From: Acidovorax sp. Leaf191
Lineage (GTDB): Bacteria > Pseudomonadota > Gammaproteobacteria > Burkholderiales > Burkholderiaceae_C
Assembly (NCBI RefSeq): GCF_001424425.1
Contig: NZ_LMPT01000003.1
Location: 1 to 56,905 of the forward strand
Length of the DNA stretch: 56,905 bases
Reading direction: 5' to 3'
A model generated the notes under the pieces. That model saw only the letters and a program-made list of their open reading frames with translations. It ran no database searches and was not told where the DNA came from. The position numbers and the translations under genes are program-made. This document shows positions 1 to 10,810 of this stretch, piece by piece. How positions within the stretch are numbered: position 1 is the stretch's first letter; the number at the start of each line of letters is the position of its first letter.

Positions 1-162
1 CGACCAGAAGTCTTCATCACCAACCAACCTCCTGAACTTCAACATCTCCTGCAATCTGCAGCAGCCGTCTCAGTAGCGAAGCCCTCGACTATAGCACCGT
101 TTTGGGCAGTGACAAGGAAAAGTGCAAAAAACTTGGACCTACCTTGTCAATCCTCGTCCTAG
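1..162 (+). CDS. Possible 3' end of an unidentified gene (partial)
   Basis: Reading frame 1 is open from the window edge to a TAG at 160-162, about 53 codons. It runs convergent to the phosphoribosyltransferase gene, and the two stop codons overlap. The peptide (ending in NLDLPCQSSS) is not recognised. An inverted repeat, GACAAGG at 111-117 and CCTTGTC at 142-148, lies inside the frame and could instead be a transcript-end hairpin. With no start codon visible and little length, this may be chance. Confidence 0.2.
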   Translation, partial: RPEVFITNQPPELQHLLQSAAAVSVAKPSTIAPFWAVTRKSAKNLDLPCQSSS

Positions 163-683
163 ACTCGCCACTTCTCCAGCAGCTTTTCAGGACTGAGGCT
201 GTCGTAGCCCTCGAAGGGTTGGTGAATCCATGGGTTGGAGGGAAGAAACTCCACCGAGTAGTCAGGCGTAAAAGTCGACAGGCCCTTGGTCCAGATCACA
301 GCGCTGCGCAATTCAGAAATGGGCGCATAGTTGGTCTTGAGCATGTTGATCACGGCATGGAGGGTGTGACCCGAGTCCGCCAGATCATCCACCAACAAGA
401 CTTTGCCTGCGATCTCGCCCTTGGGGGTGGTAATGAAGCGTGCGATGTCCAGGTGGCCCTGCACAGTTCCAGCTTCTGCCCGGTAAGAGCTTGTCGACAT
501 GATGGCCAGTGGCTTGTCGAAGATGCGACTGAGAATGTCACCAGGGCGCAGGCCGCCCCGCGCAAGACACAAGATGGTGTCGAACTCCCAACCAGACTGA
601 TGCACCTTGAGCGCCAGCTTCTCAATCAAGCTGTGGTACTCGTCGTAGCTCACGTAAAGGTGCTTGCCGTCTTCGGTCAACAT
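159..683 (-). CDS. Phosphoribosyltransferase (xanthine/hypoxanthine type)
   Basis: A 174-residue cytosolic type I phosphoribosyltransferase that would join a purine base to PRPP in purine salvage. The PRPP-binding loop is visible at residues 95-107 (VLLVDDLADSGHT, two acidic residues followed by the small-residue loop). An earlier ARGG segment at 41-44 is where the family binds pyrophosphate. It lies 66 bases downstream of purA on the same strand, so salvage and de novo AMP synthesis are probably co-transcribed. The exact base (guanine, hypoxanthine or xanthine) cannot be read from the sequence. Length is usual for the family and the ATG start is unambiguous. Confidence 0.93.
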   Translation of the reverse strand: MLTEDGKHLYVSYDEYHSLIEKLALKVHQSGWEFDTILCLARGGLRPGDILSRIFDKPLAIMSTSSYRAEAGTVQGHLDIARFITTPKGEIAGKVLLVDDLADSGHTLHAVINMLKTNYAPISELRSAVIWTKGLSTFTPDYSVEFLPSNPWIHQPFEGYDSLSPEKLLEKWRV

Positions 684-749
684 GGGGATGGCTCCTGCTT
701 ATATAGCTATGGGTGAAACGACTGCAAAACTCGCGCGGCGCAACTCAAC

Positions 750-2138
<1,389 letters not shown>

Positions 2139-2154
2139 TCAATTATTCAATTGC

Positions 2155-3303
2155 TCAAACAGCCTGCACGACCCAGCGGTCCGCAATCTGCACCAGTTCC
2201 CGGTCACAGTGGAATTCATCCACTTCGCTTTCATGCCCTGGCAGGACACAGACCACCGTCTCCCCTGCCCCGCGCAGTTGCGCAATGGCCGCATTGACAT
2301 CGGCGGACTCACCCCAGGGTGCACGTATCGCGGCCTTCAAGGCGCGCGGAGATACGACACCGACCACCTGCTTGATGTCCAGGCTGAAGCCTGCTGCAGG
2401 GCGATTGCGTCCGAACACGGCGCCGACTTCGTCGTAACGCCCGCCCCGCACCAGCGCATCGCTGGCGCCTGGTGCATAGATGGCAAACCGGGCGCCACTG
2501 TAGTACGCATAACCGCGCAAATCCGCCAAGTCAAAAGTGACGGAAGCCTGATCCAGGCGAGATGCCAGCCACTTCAAATTCGATAGCAGCTGGGGCACGC
2601 CGGAAAAGCGGTGGAGTACCTTTTCCGCTTCATCCAGTACCTGGATATCGCCGTACAGGTGCGGCAGTGCCAGAAGACCTTCTCGCGAATCGCTGGGAAA
2701 GTCCCGTGTCAAGGATGCCAACTCACTGGTGTCCTTGGCCGCGAGCGCCGCATGGATCGCGCTCAGCAGCTGCGCGTTCGGCGAAACATCGGCCAGCAGA
2801 CTGCGGACGATGCGGACATCCGCCAAGTCGATCGTTGTGTTCTGCACATCGGCGACTCGCAGGCACTCCCGTGCCAGTTGCAGAGCTTCCAGATCAGCCT
2901 CCAACCCGGCATGTCCGTAAATTTCCGCGCCGAACTGCAGTGGCTCGCGGGTGGCATGCGGGCGGTCTGGCCGGGTATGCAAGACCGGCCCGCAATAGCA
3001 AAGCCGCGTGATGCCCTTTCGGTTGAGCAAATGGGCGTCTATGCGCGCCACCTGCGGCGTCGTATCCGCCCGCAGGCCCATTGAACGGCCGGAGAGCTGG
3101 TCCACCAGCTTGAAGGTCTGCAGATCCAGAGCCTCCCCGGTGCCTGTCAGCAAGGACTCAAGGTGCTCCAATAGTGGTGGCATGACCAGCTCATAGCCGT
3201 AGCAACGGGCTGTATCAAGCAGCCCGCGACGCAATTCTTCGATGTGCCGCGCTTCGGACGGCAAGACATCGGCAATGTGATCCGGAAGGACCCAAGCAGA
3301 CAT
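2155..3303 (-). CDS. hisZ: ATP phosphoribosyltransferase regulatory subunit
   Basis: HisZ is a histidyl-tRNA-synthetase paralogue that does not charge tRNA but binds the short form of HisG and confers histidine feedback control on the first step of histidine synthesis. The class II synthetase-like core is visible: [12 protein letters not shown] (motif 2 region) and the [24 protein letters not shown] stretch near residues 285-310. The 382-residue length fits HisZ rather than HisS, which is encoded separately in this window. Its presence implies a short-form hisG elsewhere in the genome, as is usual in betaproteobacteria, where hisZ commonly sits between hflC and purA. Confidence 0.97.
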   Translation of the reverse strand: MSAWVLPDHIADVLPSEARHIEELRRGLLDTARCYGYELVMPPLLEHLESLLTGTGEALDLQTFKLVDQLSGRSMGLRADTTPQVARIDAHLLNRKGITRLCYCGPVLHTRPDRPHATREPLQFGAEIYGHAGLEADLEALQLARECLRVADVQNTTIDLADVRIVRSLLADVSPNAQLLSAIHAALAAKDTSELASLTRDFPSDSREGLLALPHLYGDIQVLDEAEKVLHRFSGVPQLLSNLKWLASRLDQASVTFDLADLRGYAYYSGARFAIYAPGASDALVRGGRYDEVGAVFGRNRPAAGFSLDIKQVVGVVSPRALKAAIRAPWGESADVNAAIAQLRGAGETVVCVLPGHESEVDEFHCDRELVQIADRWVVQAV

Positions 3304-3390
3304 GAGAAAAGGGGAGGCTGTTAAAACCGCGATTCTACCGGGAGCCGAGAACGGCCCCGAAAGACATCCGGCGAAGGGTGAAGCGGGAAG

Positions 3391-3573
3391 TCAGAACCAG
3401 AGCATCGCCAGACCGGCCAGGATGGCGAGCAAGGCAAAAAACCGGATCTGACCATCCCGCAGCTGCGCGATGTGCGCCATGGCGCGCCGCCAGCCTTGCG
3501 GTGAAAGAAAGGGCAAGGCCCCTTCAATCACGAGAACCAGTGCCAAGGCAATCCAAAGGCTCTCCGAACTCAC
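3391..3573 (-). CDS. DUF2065 (YjeT-like) small membrane protein
   Basis: A 60-residue protein with two hydrophobic segments (about 6-24 and 42-59) separated by a short basic loop containing QGWRR. This matches the DUF2065/YjeT family, which sits next to hflC in many proteobacteria. The function is not known; the position suggests a link to the HflKC membrane protease-regulating complex. It starts 33 bases after the hflC stop and precedes hisZ. Small, but the reading frame, hydrophobicity and location agree. Confidence 0.9.
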   Translation of the reverse strand: MSSESLWIALALVLVIEGALPFLSPQGWRRAMAHIAQLRDGQIRFFALLAILAGLAMLWF

Positions 3574-3606
3574 GGCAAGGCAACAGGCAAGGGCCGACGG
3601 ATCAAA

Positions 3607-4530
3607 CTACTTGCGCGCAGCAGCAGCAGCAGCAGCAGCAGGTGCCGAGGTGGAGGTGCCTCCACGGAAGGTCTTGAAGAACTCCGACGACGAAGGGTCC
3701 AGCACCATCACGTCGCTCTTCTTGCTGAAGCTCGCCTTGTAGGCTTCCAGGCTGCGGTAGAACTGTGCGAATTGCGGGTCGCGGCCAAATGCCTCGGCGT
3801 AGATGCGCGAAGCTTCGGCATCGCCCTCACCCTTGATCTTCTGCGCATCGCGGTACGCGTTGGCCAGAGCGACTTCGCGCTGGCGGTCCGCATCGGCACG
3901 GATCTTTTCACCTTCGGCGGCACCGGTGGAGCGCAGCTCATTGGCCACGCGCTTGCGCTCCGCCTCCATGCGGCGGTACACGGATTCGGTGATGGCCTCC
4001 ACATAGTCCACGCGGGTGATGCGCACATCCACCACATCGACGCCCCACGGCTTGGCACCACGGACGGTCTCCAGCACCTCGCGCTTGACGTCGGCCATGA
4101 GGGCCTCGCGCTTGAGGGACAGCAATTCCTTCACCGTTCGCTTGTTGATTTCTTCCTGGAATGCGTTGCGCACCACCCGATTGAGTTGCATGGCGCCTGC
4201 GCTTTCATCCAGACCCACATTGCGGATGTATTCGGTTGGCTCCGAAATGCGCCAGCGCACGTACCAGTCGATGACCACGCGCTGCTTTTCAGCCGTCAGC
4301 ATGGGCTCGGTGTCGCTGCTGTCCAGGGTCAGGAGACGCTTGTCGATGTACGACACGTTCTGGAACGGCGGCGGCAGCTTGAAGTTGAGCCCAGGCTCGG
4401 TGATGACTTCCTTGATCTGGCCGAGTGCATACAACACGCCGAACTGGCGTTGGTCCACGACAAAAAGCATGGAGCTCATCAGGGCAAGCACCACCAGCAG
4501 GGTGGTTGCAATAAATCCGACTCTGTTCAC
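3607..4530 (-). CDS. hflC: HflC, SPFH/band-7 subunit of the HflKC complex
   Basis: With HflK it forms a large inner-membrane assembly that encloses and modulates the FtsH protease. One N-terminal transmembrane helix (about residues 4-24) is followed by the SPFH domain and a coiled-coil region rich in AEAERKRVANELRSTG-type sequence. The protein ends in a run of alanines encoded by eight consecutive CAG/CTG triplets (plus strand 3618-3641). I chose the GTG at 4530: an AGGAG ribosome site lies six bases before it, whereas the upstream TTG at 4536 touches that site directly. The hflK stop is only nine bases upstream, so the two are co-translated. Confidence 0.96.
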   Translation of the reverse strand: MNRVGFIATTLLVVLALMSSMLFVVDQRQFGVLYALGQIKEVITEPGLNFKLPPPFQNVSYIDKRLLTLDSSDTEPMLTAEKQRVVIDWYVRWRISEPTEYIRNVGLDESAGAMQLNRVVRNAFQEEINKRTVKELLSLKREALMADVKREVLETVRGAKPWGVDVVDVRITRVDYVEAITESVYRRMEAERKRVANELRSTGAAEGEKIRADADRQREVALANAYRDAQKIKGEGDAEASRIYAEAFGRDPQFAQFYRSLEAYKASFSKKSDVMVLDPSSSEFFKTFRGGTSTSAPAAAAAAAARK

Positions 4531-4539
4531 GAGCAACTC

Positions 4540-5922
4540 CTAGCGAGATTCACGATCGCGGGTGCGACTGCTGTCGCGAGCCCGGGGGTCATTCGAAAAG
4601 GTGGACGATGGCACGGCAGGTGCTGCAGCCGGCGCAGCGGGGCTTGCTGTTGGCGCATCGATCGTCCCGGTGCCACTGGCCACGCCCTGCATGATCTTGT
4701 CCAGGGGCAGGTACAACAGGTTGGAACCCTGGCGCGATTCCACCAGCACCTTCGTCACGTTGCCGTAGATCTGCTGCATGGACTCGAGGTACATGCGGTC
4801 GCGGGTGACCTGAGGAGCCTTCTGGTATTCCGCCAGGATGGAGGAAAAGCGTTGCGCATCACCCTGTGCCTGCGCCACGATGCGGGCCTTGTAGGCAGCC
4901 GCCTCTTCGTTCAGGCGCGAGGCAGAGCCGACGGCACGCGGGATCACGTCATTGGCGTAAGCCTGCGCTTCGTTCTTGGCACGCTCACGCTCCTGGCCAG
5001 CCTTGAGCACGTCATCGAAAGACGCCTGCACCTGCTCCGGAGGGCGCACACCGCCTTGTTGCAGGTTGATGCCCACCACTTCCACACCCACCTTGTAACG
5101 GTCGAGGATGGTCTGCATGAGCGCACGCACGCGTGGAGCGATCTGGTCACGCTCTTCGGCCAGGGCCGTATCCATGCGCATCTTGCCCACCACCTCGCGC
5201 ACGGCGGTCTCGGCCGCCTGCACTACTGCGTCGGTCGGGTTCTTGCTCTCGAACAACCAGGCACGTGCATCGCTCAGGCGGTACTGCACCGCGAACTTGA
5301 TTTCAACGATGTTCTCGTCTTCCGTAAGCATGGCCGATTCGCGCAGGCCGGTGCTCTTGATGACCGTGTCGCGGCCCACGTCGGCGGAACGGATCTGCGT
5401 GACGAAAACCAGTTCGTGGCGCTCGATAGGGTACGGCAGGCGCCAGTTGAAACCCGCCCCCACGGTGCTCTTGTACTTGCCGAACTGGGTAATGACGGCT
5501 TGCTGGCCTTCCTGCACAATGAAGAAGCCCGTGCCCATCCAGATCACGAAGGCAATGCCCGCGATCAACCCGACGCCCACACCGGCATTCTTCATGTCGG
5601 GCTGGAACCCTCCGCCGGAACCATTGCCACCGCCAGTACCACGTCCGCCGCCGTTCTTGCCGCCGAACAAACCGCCCAGCTTGCGATTCAGGTCGCGCCA
5701 GAGTTCATCAAGATCCGGCGGCTGGCCATTGTTGCCAGGGCGCTGCTGATCCCCACCCCGGTGGCCGGGAGGCTGGTTGTTCGACGGGCGATCGTCAGGA
5801 CGCGCGCCATCGTCGGATTTGTTGTCATCGCCTCGCCCCCAACGGGGATCGTTCAGATTGAACATGCCCCGGATACGTTCTGGAAGCGAAGCCCAGCGTA
5901 GGGTGCGATTTTGAAAAGTCAT
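4540..5922 (-). CDS. hflK: HflK, SPFH/band-7 subunit of the HflKC complex
   Basis: Partner of HflC in FtsH regulation. The first 110 residues are hydrophilic and rich in Asn, Asp, Gly and Pro (for example DDNKSDDGARPDDRPSNN and GGGRGTGGGNGSGGG), as usual for HflK in this group. Then come one transmembrane helix (GVGLIAGIAFVIWMGTGFF), the SPFH domain and a charged coiled coil. The ATG at 5922 (protein beginning MTFQNRTLRW) is preferred because an upstream start at 6000 would run into hflX. The ATG at 5865 (MFNLNDPRWGRG) is a real alternative, and no strong ribosome site decides between them. Confidence 0.94.
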   Translation of the reverse strand: MTFQNRTLRWASLPERIRGMFNLNDPRWGRGDDNKSDDGARPDDRPSNNQPPGHRGGDQQRPGNNGQPPDLDELWRDLNRKLGGLFGGKNGGGRGTGGGNGSGGGFQPDMKNAGVGVGLIAGIAFVIWMGTGFFIVQEGQQAVITQFGKYKSTVGAGFNWRLPYPIERHELVFVTQIRSADVGRDTVIKSTGLRESAMLTEDENIVEIKFAVQYRLSDARAWLFESKNPTDAVVQAAETAVREVVGKMRMDTALAEERDQIAPRVRALMQTILDRYKVGVEVVGINLQQGGVRPPEQVQASFDDVLKAGQERERAKNEAQAYANDVIPRAVGSASRLNEEAAAYKARIVAQAQGDAQRFSSILAEYQKAPQVTRDRMYLESMQQIYGNVTKVLVESRQGSNLLYLPLDKIMQGVASGTGTIDAPTASPAAPAAAPAVPSSTFSNDPRARDSSRTRDRESR

Positions 5923-5974
5923 GCGCAAAGTCTCTGGTTCTCTGATGGCATTGGTAATGCGGCATTGTGCCCAA

Positions 5975-7153
5975 TCAGGGCAAAGCCCCCGGCAATTCAA
6001 TGGCGCTATCAGGGGTCATGTCCTGCCGCGCAGCCTCGATGACTTTGGACGCCAAGGCACTGCGCAGCGCATCCAGCCCCTCACCTGTTCGCGCACTGAC
6101 GAACAGTCGAGGGAGCATTTCCCCGTCTACTTCATAGTGGTCCTGCAGAACGGGCGGCCGCTGCTCGGCCGGCAGCGCATCGAGCTTGTTGAACACCAGG
6201 ATCTGCGGAATGTCTGCCGCCCCGATTTCGTGCAGAACCTTCTGAACCTGGGCCATCTGCTCTGGAAAGCCGGGATTGGACGCATCCACGACATGCAGCA
6301 GCAGGTCGGCATCCACGGCTTCCTGCAAGGTCGCCTGGAAAGCGTCCACCAGCCCGTGGGGCAGATCCCGGATGAATCCCACCGTATCAGACAGCGATAC
6401 CGACCGCCCCGCGTCGCCAAGGTACAACTGCCGGGTCGTGGTATCCAACGTCGCAAACAGCTGGTCGGCCGCGTAGGCACGGGCTTTTACCAGCGCATTG
6501 AAAATCGTCGATTTGCCGGCATTCGTATACCCCACCAGCGATATGTTGAAGGTGTCGCGCCGCTCGCGCTGCCTGCGCTGCGTGGAACGCTGGCGCTTGA
6601 CCTTGACCAACCGCTCACGGGTGCGCTTGATGGCATCGCTGATCATGCGGCGATCGAGTTCGATCTGCTTCTCGCCAGGCCCCCCACGCGCACCGATGCC
6701 GCCCGTCTGGCGCTCCAGGTGGGACCACCGGCGAACCAGCCGTGTGCTGACATAGTGCAGTTTGGCAAGCTCCACCTGCAGCTTGCCTTCGTGGCTGCGC
6801 GCGCGCTGGGCGAAGATTTCCAGGATCAAAAGCGTCCGGTCGTTGACCGGAAGCTCAAGGTGACGCTCCAGGTTGCGCTGCTGCGCCGGACTGAGTGCCT
6901 GATCGAAAAGAACTTCCACCGCGCCGTGCATCTGCGCCAACGTCCGAATTTCGTCCGCCTTGCCGCTGCCCACGAACAGCGCCGCATCGGGCGCCTTCCG
7001 TTTGCAGGTGATCCGCGCGACAGGATTCATGCCCGCGGTCTGAGACAGCAGGCCCAATTCCTCTAGATCGCCGTCGAAGTGGGGCAGACCGAAGTCCACC
7101 CCGACCAGCAGCACAGGCGTGCCGCCTGGAGAAGAAGACGTGGGAGAGCTCAA
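5975..7153 (-). CDS. hflX: Ribosome-associated GTPase HflX
   Basis: HflX binds ribosomes and splits stalled or stressed 70S particles. The N-terminal HflX domain contains the glycine-rich linker GGIGARGGPGEKQIELDRR. The G domain follows, with GYTNAGKST (P loop), DTVGFIRDLPHGLVDAFQATL (G3 and switch region) and NKLD (G4). The 392-residue length is normal. It lies between hfq and hflK on the same strand, the arrangement known from the E. coli hfq-hflX-hflK-hflC operon. Confidence 0.97.
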   Translation of the reverse strand: MSSPTSSSPGGTPVLLVGVDFGLPHFDGDLEELGLLSQTAGMNPVARITCKRKAPDAALFVGSGKADEIRTLAQMHGAVEVLFDQALSPAQQRNLERHLELPVNDRTLLILEIFAQRARSHEGKLQVELAKLHYVSTRLVRRWSHLERQTGGIGARGGPGEKQIELDRRMISDAIKRTRERLVKVKRQRSTQRRQRERRDTFNISLVGYTNAGKSTIFNALVKARAYAADQLFATLDTTTRQLYLGDAGRSVSLSDTVGFIRDLPHGLVDAFQATLQEAVDADLLLHVVDASNPGFPEQMAQVQKVLHEIGAADIPQILVFNKLDALPAEQRPPVLQDHYEVDGEMLPRLFVSARTGEGLDALRSALASKVIEAARQDMTPDSAIELPGALP

Positions 7154-7213
7154 GGAAGGTGCCCCACCAGCGCCATGCGGGCCAGAAACGAAAACTCAGT
7201 CAGATGCGGGGAC

Positions 7214-7471
7214 TCAGGCGTTGCTGCTGGTGTCTGCATCCGCAGTGTCGGCCGTCGAGAAGTTGACGGCACGACCCGGTACGATGGTGGAGATGGCGTG
7301 CTTGTACACCATCTGCGTGACCGTGTTGCGCAGCAGCACAACGTATTGGTCGAAGGATTCAATTTGCCCTTGCAGCTTGATCCCGTTCACCAAGTAAATG
7401 GAGACCGGAACGTGCTCCCGACGCAGTGCGTTCAGGAAGGGATCTTGAAGAAGTTGGCCTTTATTGCTCAC
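7214..7471 (-). CDS. hfq: RNA chaperone Hfq
   Basis: Hexameric Sm-like chaperone that pairs small RNAs with mRNAs. An 85-residue protein with the Sm1 region ([21 protein letters not shown]) and the Sm2 signature VYKHAIST, followed by a short acidic tail typical of betaproteobacterial Hfq. The start is the GTG at 7471, giving [12 protein letters not shown] after the initiator; a CGGAG ribosome site sits about seven bases upstream. An in-frame TTG at 7489 lies upstream of that ribosome site and is rejected. It is the first gene of the hfq-hflX-hflKC set, with der just upstream. Confidence 0.98.
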   Translation of the reverse strand: MSNKGQLLQDPFLNALRREHVPVSIYLVNGIKLQGQIESFDQYVVLLRNTVTQMVYKHAISTIVPGRAVNFSTADTADADTSSNA

Positions 7472-7577
7472 GATATTCTCCGTGTTCAAAACTGTTGTTG
7501 TAAACCGTCACCTTAACACACGCCAGAGGCCACGCCAGCCACTGAACGCAAGGCCCTTCAAGGCCCCGGCTTTTGGA

Positions 7578-8921
7578 TCAGGACTCGTCCTTGTCCGCAA
7601 AGGGATTGTGGGACGTCTTCATCTCGATGCGCAGCGGAGTGCCGACCAGGTCGAACTCCTTGCGGAACCGCCCCTCCAGAAAGCGCTTGTAGGCATCCGT
7701 CACATGCTCCAGGGAATTGCCGTGGATCACGATGACCGGAGGGTTCATGCCGCCCTGGTGCGCGTAGCGCATCTTGGGGCGGAACATCCCGGCCCGCTTG
7801 GGACTTTGGAACTGCACCGCCTCGAGCAGCAGACGCGTGAGCACCGGCGTGGACATCTTGCAGGTGGCCGCCCTGTGCGCCTGTGCCACGGATGTCCAAA
7901 GCGGCCCCAGGCCCTGGCGCTTTTTGGCAGAGATGAAATGCATCGATGCGAATTTCAGGAAGGCGAGCCGGGTTTCGATGGAACGCTCGAGCAACTGGCG
8001 CTGGTAGTCGTCCACGGCATCCCATTTGTTTACGGCCACGACCACCGCGCGGCCGCTTTCCAGGATATAGCCAGCGATGTGGGCATCCTGGTCGGTCACG
8101 CCCTGCGTGGCATCGAGCAGCAGCAGAACCACGTTGGCGGACTCGATGGCCTGCAGCGTCTTGACCACCGAGAACTTCTCGATCGCTTCAAAAACCTTGC
8201 CTTTGCGCCGCAGGCCGGCCGTGTCCACCAGTTCAAACCGCTGGCCGTTGCGCTCGAAGGGCACGGAGATGGCATCGCGTGTCGTTCCCGGCATGTCGAA
8301 CGCCACCAGCCGCTCCTCACCCAGCCAGGTATTGATCAGGGTTGACTTGCCGACGTTCGGGCGCCCCGCCACGGCCAGCTTGATGACGCTCTTGTCGTGC
8401 TCGGCATCGGCCTCGTCGGGGTCCGGAAGGTTCAGCGGCTCCAGCGCCCTATCGACCAGATCACGAATCCCCTGCCCGTGGGCGGCAGACACCGGGTAAA
8501 CGGGGCCAAGACCCAACTCGTAGAACTCGGCCAGTTGCACGCCTTCGAGCATGCCTTCTGCCTTGTTGGCGACCAGTATGCAAGGCTTGCTCAGCCGGCG
8601 CAGGTACTTGCCGATGTCGTGGTCCTGCGCAGACAGGCCCGCACGGGCGTCCAGCACAAACACGACCACATCCGCCTCTGCCACGGCCTGCTGGGTCTGC
8701 TTGGCCATCTCGCGGTAGATGCCGCTGGACGCATCAGGCTCGAAACCGCCGGTATCGATGACGATGTACTCGTGCTTGCCTTGCTTGCCATTGCCGTAGT
8801 GCCGGTCACGCGTCAGCCCCGCAAAGTCTGCAACGATGGCGTCGCGGGACTTCGTCAGGCGATTGAAAAGCGTGGATTTGCCGACATTCGGACGCCCCAC
8901 GAGGGCGATAACTGGCTTCAT
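7578..8921 (-). CDS. der: Ribosome assembly GTPase Der (EngA)
   Basis: Essential double-GTPase that acts in 50S subunit maturation. Two tandem G domains are visible, each with GRPNVGKST (residues 8-16 and again near 187) and matching DTGGF/DTAGL and NKxD motifs (NKAE, NKWD). They are followed by the KH-like C-terminal domain with the [10 protein letters not shown] segment. The 447-residue length is typical. The ATG at 8921 (MKPVIALVG) gives the family's usual N-terminus; the ORF opens slightly earlier. The bamB stop is 17 bases upstream, the same order as in E. coli. Confidence 0.98.
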   Translation of the reverse strand: MKPVIALVGRPNVGKSTLFNRLTKSRDAIVADFAGLTRDRHYGNGKQGKHEYIVIDTGGFEPDASSGIYREMAKQTQQAVAEADVVVFVLDARAGLSAQDHDIGKYLRRLSKPCILVANKAEGMLEGVQLAEFYELGLGPVYPVSAAHGQGIRDLVDRALEPLNLPDPDEADAEHDKSVIKLAVAGRPNVGKSTLINTWLGEERLVAFDMPGTTRDAISVPFERNGQRFELVDTAGLRRKGKVFEAIEKFSVVKTLQAIESANVVLLLLDATQGVTDQDAHIAGYILESGRAVVVAVNKWDAVDDYQRQLLERSIETRLAFLKFASMHFISAKKRQGLGPLWTSVAQAHRAATCKMSTPVLTRLLLEAVQFQSPKRAGMFRPKMRYAHQGGMNPPVIVIHGNSLEHVTDAYKRFLEGRFRKEFDLVGTPLRIEMKTSHNPFADKDES

Positions 8922-8938
8922 TGAATAAGACCGATCAA

Positions 8939-10105
8939 TCAATCAGGGCGGAATCCGTAGACTCCACCGTTACGCGTCACCACGACAAGGGTGTCCGCTG
9001 CCACCACGGGCGCTGCCGCAATACCGGAGCCATCTGTGGCCACCCGATTGAGCGGCGCACCGTCAGTACGGGACAGCAGATGCACCAGCCCGCTATCGTC
9101 ACCCACCACCACAGAACGCCCCAGCAGCAGCGGGGCCGTCAGCTTGCGGTACTTGAGCCTGTCCGTCGCCCACAGGCGGGAGCCATCGCTGCGGCGCCAT
9201 GCAATGACGGAGCCATTGCTTTCAGAACCGAACACCGCATCGCCATCACCGTGCACGCCTTCAGCGCCGCTGGCGGCCTGCGTCCAGATGGTGGACCCAC
9301 GCGCGGCGTTCACACAGCCCACGGCCGTCTGGAAGGCGCGGGCGCAAATGCTGTCGCCCACACGGCTGGTGCGGCCTACCAGCTCCACCAGGCGCTCCAC
9401 ATCGTTGGTGCCGCGCGAACTGCCCAGGGGAGCTTCCCAGCGGACACTGCCGTTGTCAGGGTTCAAACCCACCATGCGGCCTGAAAACCCCACGACGAGG
9501 GTATCACCGACAGCCAGGAGCACCCCGGCCTGCCGCAGAACCAGGGCCTCGCCGGGCCGCTGCTGGCTCCAGAGCTTGCGCCCCGTCGCGCCATCGTAGG
9601 CCGCCACGGAACGGTCGGCCGACAGAACGAACACGCGCCCACCAGCCACCAGGGGAGGCGTGAAAACCTGCGCTGCCAGCGGCTCCCGCCACCGCTCCCG
9701 GCCAGACTCCAGCAAGACCAGCGCATTGCTGCGCAGCACCACGGCGGCAGACTTGCCATCGCTTCCCACACCCGCCGACAGAGGCTCTGCCAGCGTGGCA
9801 CGCCACAGATCACCGCCGGTGCGGGCATCCACTGCAGCCACCACGCCATCGGCCGAGGCCAGCGTCACGACATTGCCAGCGGCATGCACATCCAGCGGCA
9901 AACCGCCGACGTTGCCGATGCGCGCCGTCCAGGCCTGCCGCACACCGAGAACGGCCACATTGGCCCCCAGGTCTGCAGGCACCGGCTTCGAACTGCCGCT
10001 GTTCCACAGCGAACAACCCGCCAGCGCGCCCAGCAGCAAGGCCGAGCAAACGCTGCGCACAAACAAACGATGGCCCACAGGGCTGTTGCTATGGACGAAA
10101 TTCAT
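8939..10105 (-). CDS. bamB: Outer-membrane assembly lipoprotein BamB
   Basis: Component of the BAM complex that folds beta-barrel proteins into the outer membrane. A lipoprotein signal ends in the lipobox LAGC (Cys31). The rest is an eight-bladed PQQ-type propeller, seen as recurring AxDARTGxxLW-like blades ([45 protein letters not shown]). The 388-residue length is normal. It lies two bases after the yfgM-like gene and 17 before der. Confidence 0.96.
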   Translation of the reverse strand: MNFVHSNSPVGHRLFVRSVCSALLLGALAGCSLWNSGSSKPVPADLGANVAVLGVRQAWTARIGNVGGLPLDVHAAGNVVTLASADGVVAAVDARTGGDLWRATLAEPLSAGVGSDGKSAAVVLRSNALVLLESGRERWREPLAAQVFTPPLVAGGRVFVLSADRSVAAYDGATGRKLWSQQRPGEALVLRQAGVLLAVGDTLVVGFSGRMVGLNPDNGSVRWEAPLGSSRGTNDVERLVELVGRTSRVGDSICARAFQTAVGCVNAARGSTIWTQAASGAEGVHGDGDAVFGSESNGSVIAWRRSDGSRLWATDRLKYRKLTAPLLLGRSVVVGDDSGLVHLLSRTDGAPLNRVATDGSGIAAAPVVAADTLVVVTRNGGVYGFRPD

Positions 10106-10107
10106 GG

Positions 10108-10797
10108 TTACTTGGCCCCTTCGACAGGCGCAGCCGCTGCGGCCACCGCCACACCCTGGGGAGACACGCCCAGAGCACCCAGCTTGATCTCGACGAGACG
10201 GCGGTACTCGACGCCCTCTTCCAGCCCCTTGTAGGCCTTGGTGTACTCGGCTATCGCTTCTGCGCGCTTGCCCTGCGACACGAGGATGTCGCCCCGGCGA
10301 TCCGCAAACACCGCGTCGAACTCTGCAGGAACGCTGCCCGACACCTGCTTGAGCGCGTCGTCGTAGTTCTTCTGATCCATCAGTACGCTGGCCAGGCGCA
10401 GCTTGGCAATCGCCTTCAAGCCTTCGTCGCCAGCATGCTCAGCCACCCAGCTCAGCGGTTCTTTGGCAGCCTCTGCGTTGCCCGCATCCACTGCCGTCTT
10501 GGCCAGGGTCAGACCCGCTTGTGCAGCCTGCGCAGTGCCGGCGTACTTGGACTTGAGATCGCCAAACGCCTGCGCCACTCGCGCCTGGTCGCCTGCGCGG
10601 GCCGCCACGTCCACGGCGTCGAACAGCGCCGCAGCCTGGCTGGCCTGGCGGTTTTGCCAGTACTGATAGCCCTGCCAGGCGGCCAGGGAGCCGGCCACCA
10701 CCAGCAGCACCGAGCTGATCAGGGTGCCCCAGGTGTTCCAGAAGTGCTTGAGCTGGTCAAGCTGTTCTTGTTCTTCAAGGTCGAGATGTTTTGCCAT
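10108..10797 (-). CDS. YfgM/UPF0070-type tetratricopeptide membrane protein
   Basis: A 229-residue protein with a charged cytosolic N-terminus (MAKHLDLEEQEQLDQLKHFW), one transmembrane helix (about residues 24-46) and a periplasmic TPR-like helical domain. E. coli YfgM is an ancillary SecYEG/PpiD partner, and that role is inferred from homology and from the conserved hisS-yfgM-bamB-der order. The ATG at 10797 is chosen because the longer frame runs back into hisS with an implausible, basic and uncharged-repeat-free sequence. The tail is Ala/Val-rich. The hisS stop is 13 bases upstream. Confidence 0.91.
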   Translation of the reverse strand: MAKHLDLEEQEQLDQLKHFWNTWGTLISSVLLVVAGSLAAWQGYQYWQNRQASQAAALFDAVDVAARAGDQARVAQAFGDLKSKYAGTAQAAQAGLTLAKTAVDAGNAEAAKEPLSWVAEHAGDEGLKAIAKLRLASVLMDQKNYDDALKQVSGSVPAEFDAVFADRRGDILVSQGKRAEAIAEYTKAYKGLEEGVEYRRLVEIKLGALGVSPQGVAVAAAAAPVEGAK

Positions 10798-10810
10798 GGA
10801 TGTGTTCGGT

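Noticed and set aside
3618..3641. Eight CAG triplets at the hflC end as a possible phase-variation site
   Set aside because: Changes would only lengthen or shorten a C-terminal poly-Ala tail in frame, so no switching is expected.
3772..5901. 709-codon plus-strand frame opposite hflC-hflK
   Set aside because: It is antisense to two well-identified genes and has a His/Leu/Gly-heavy composition produced by high-GC codon bias, with no family features.
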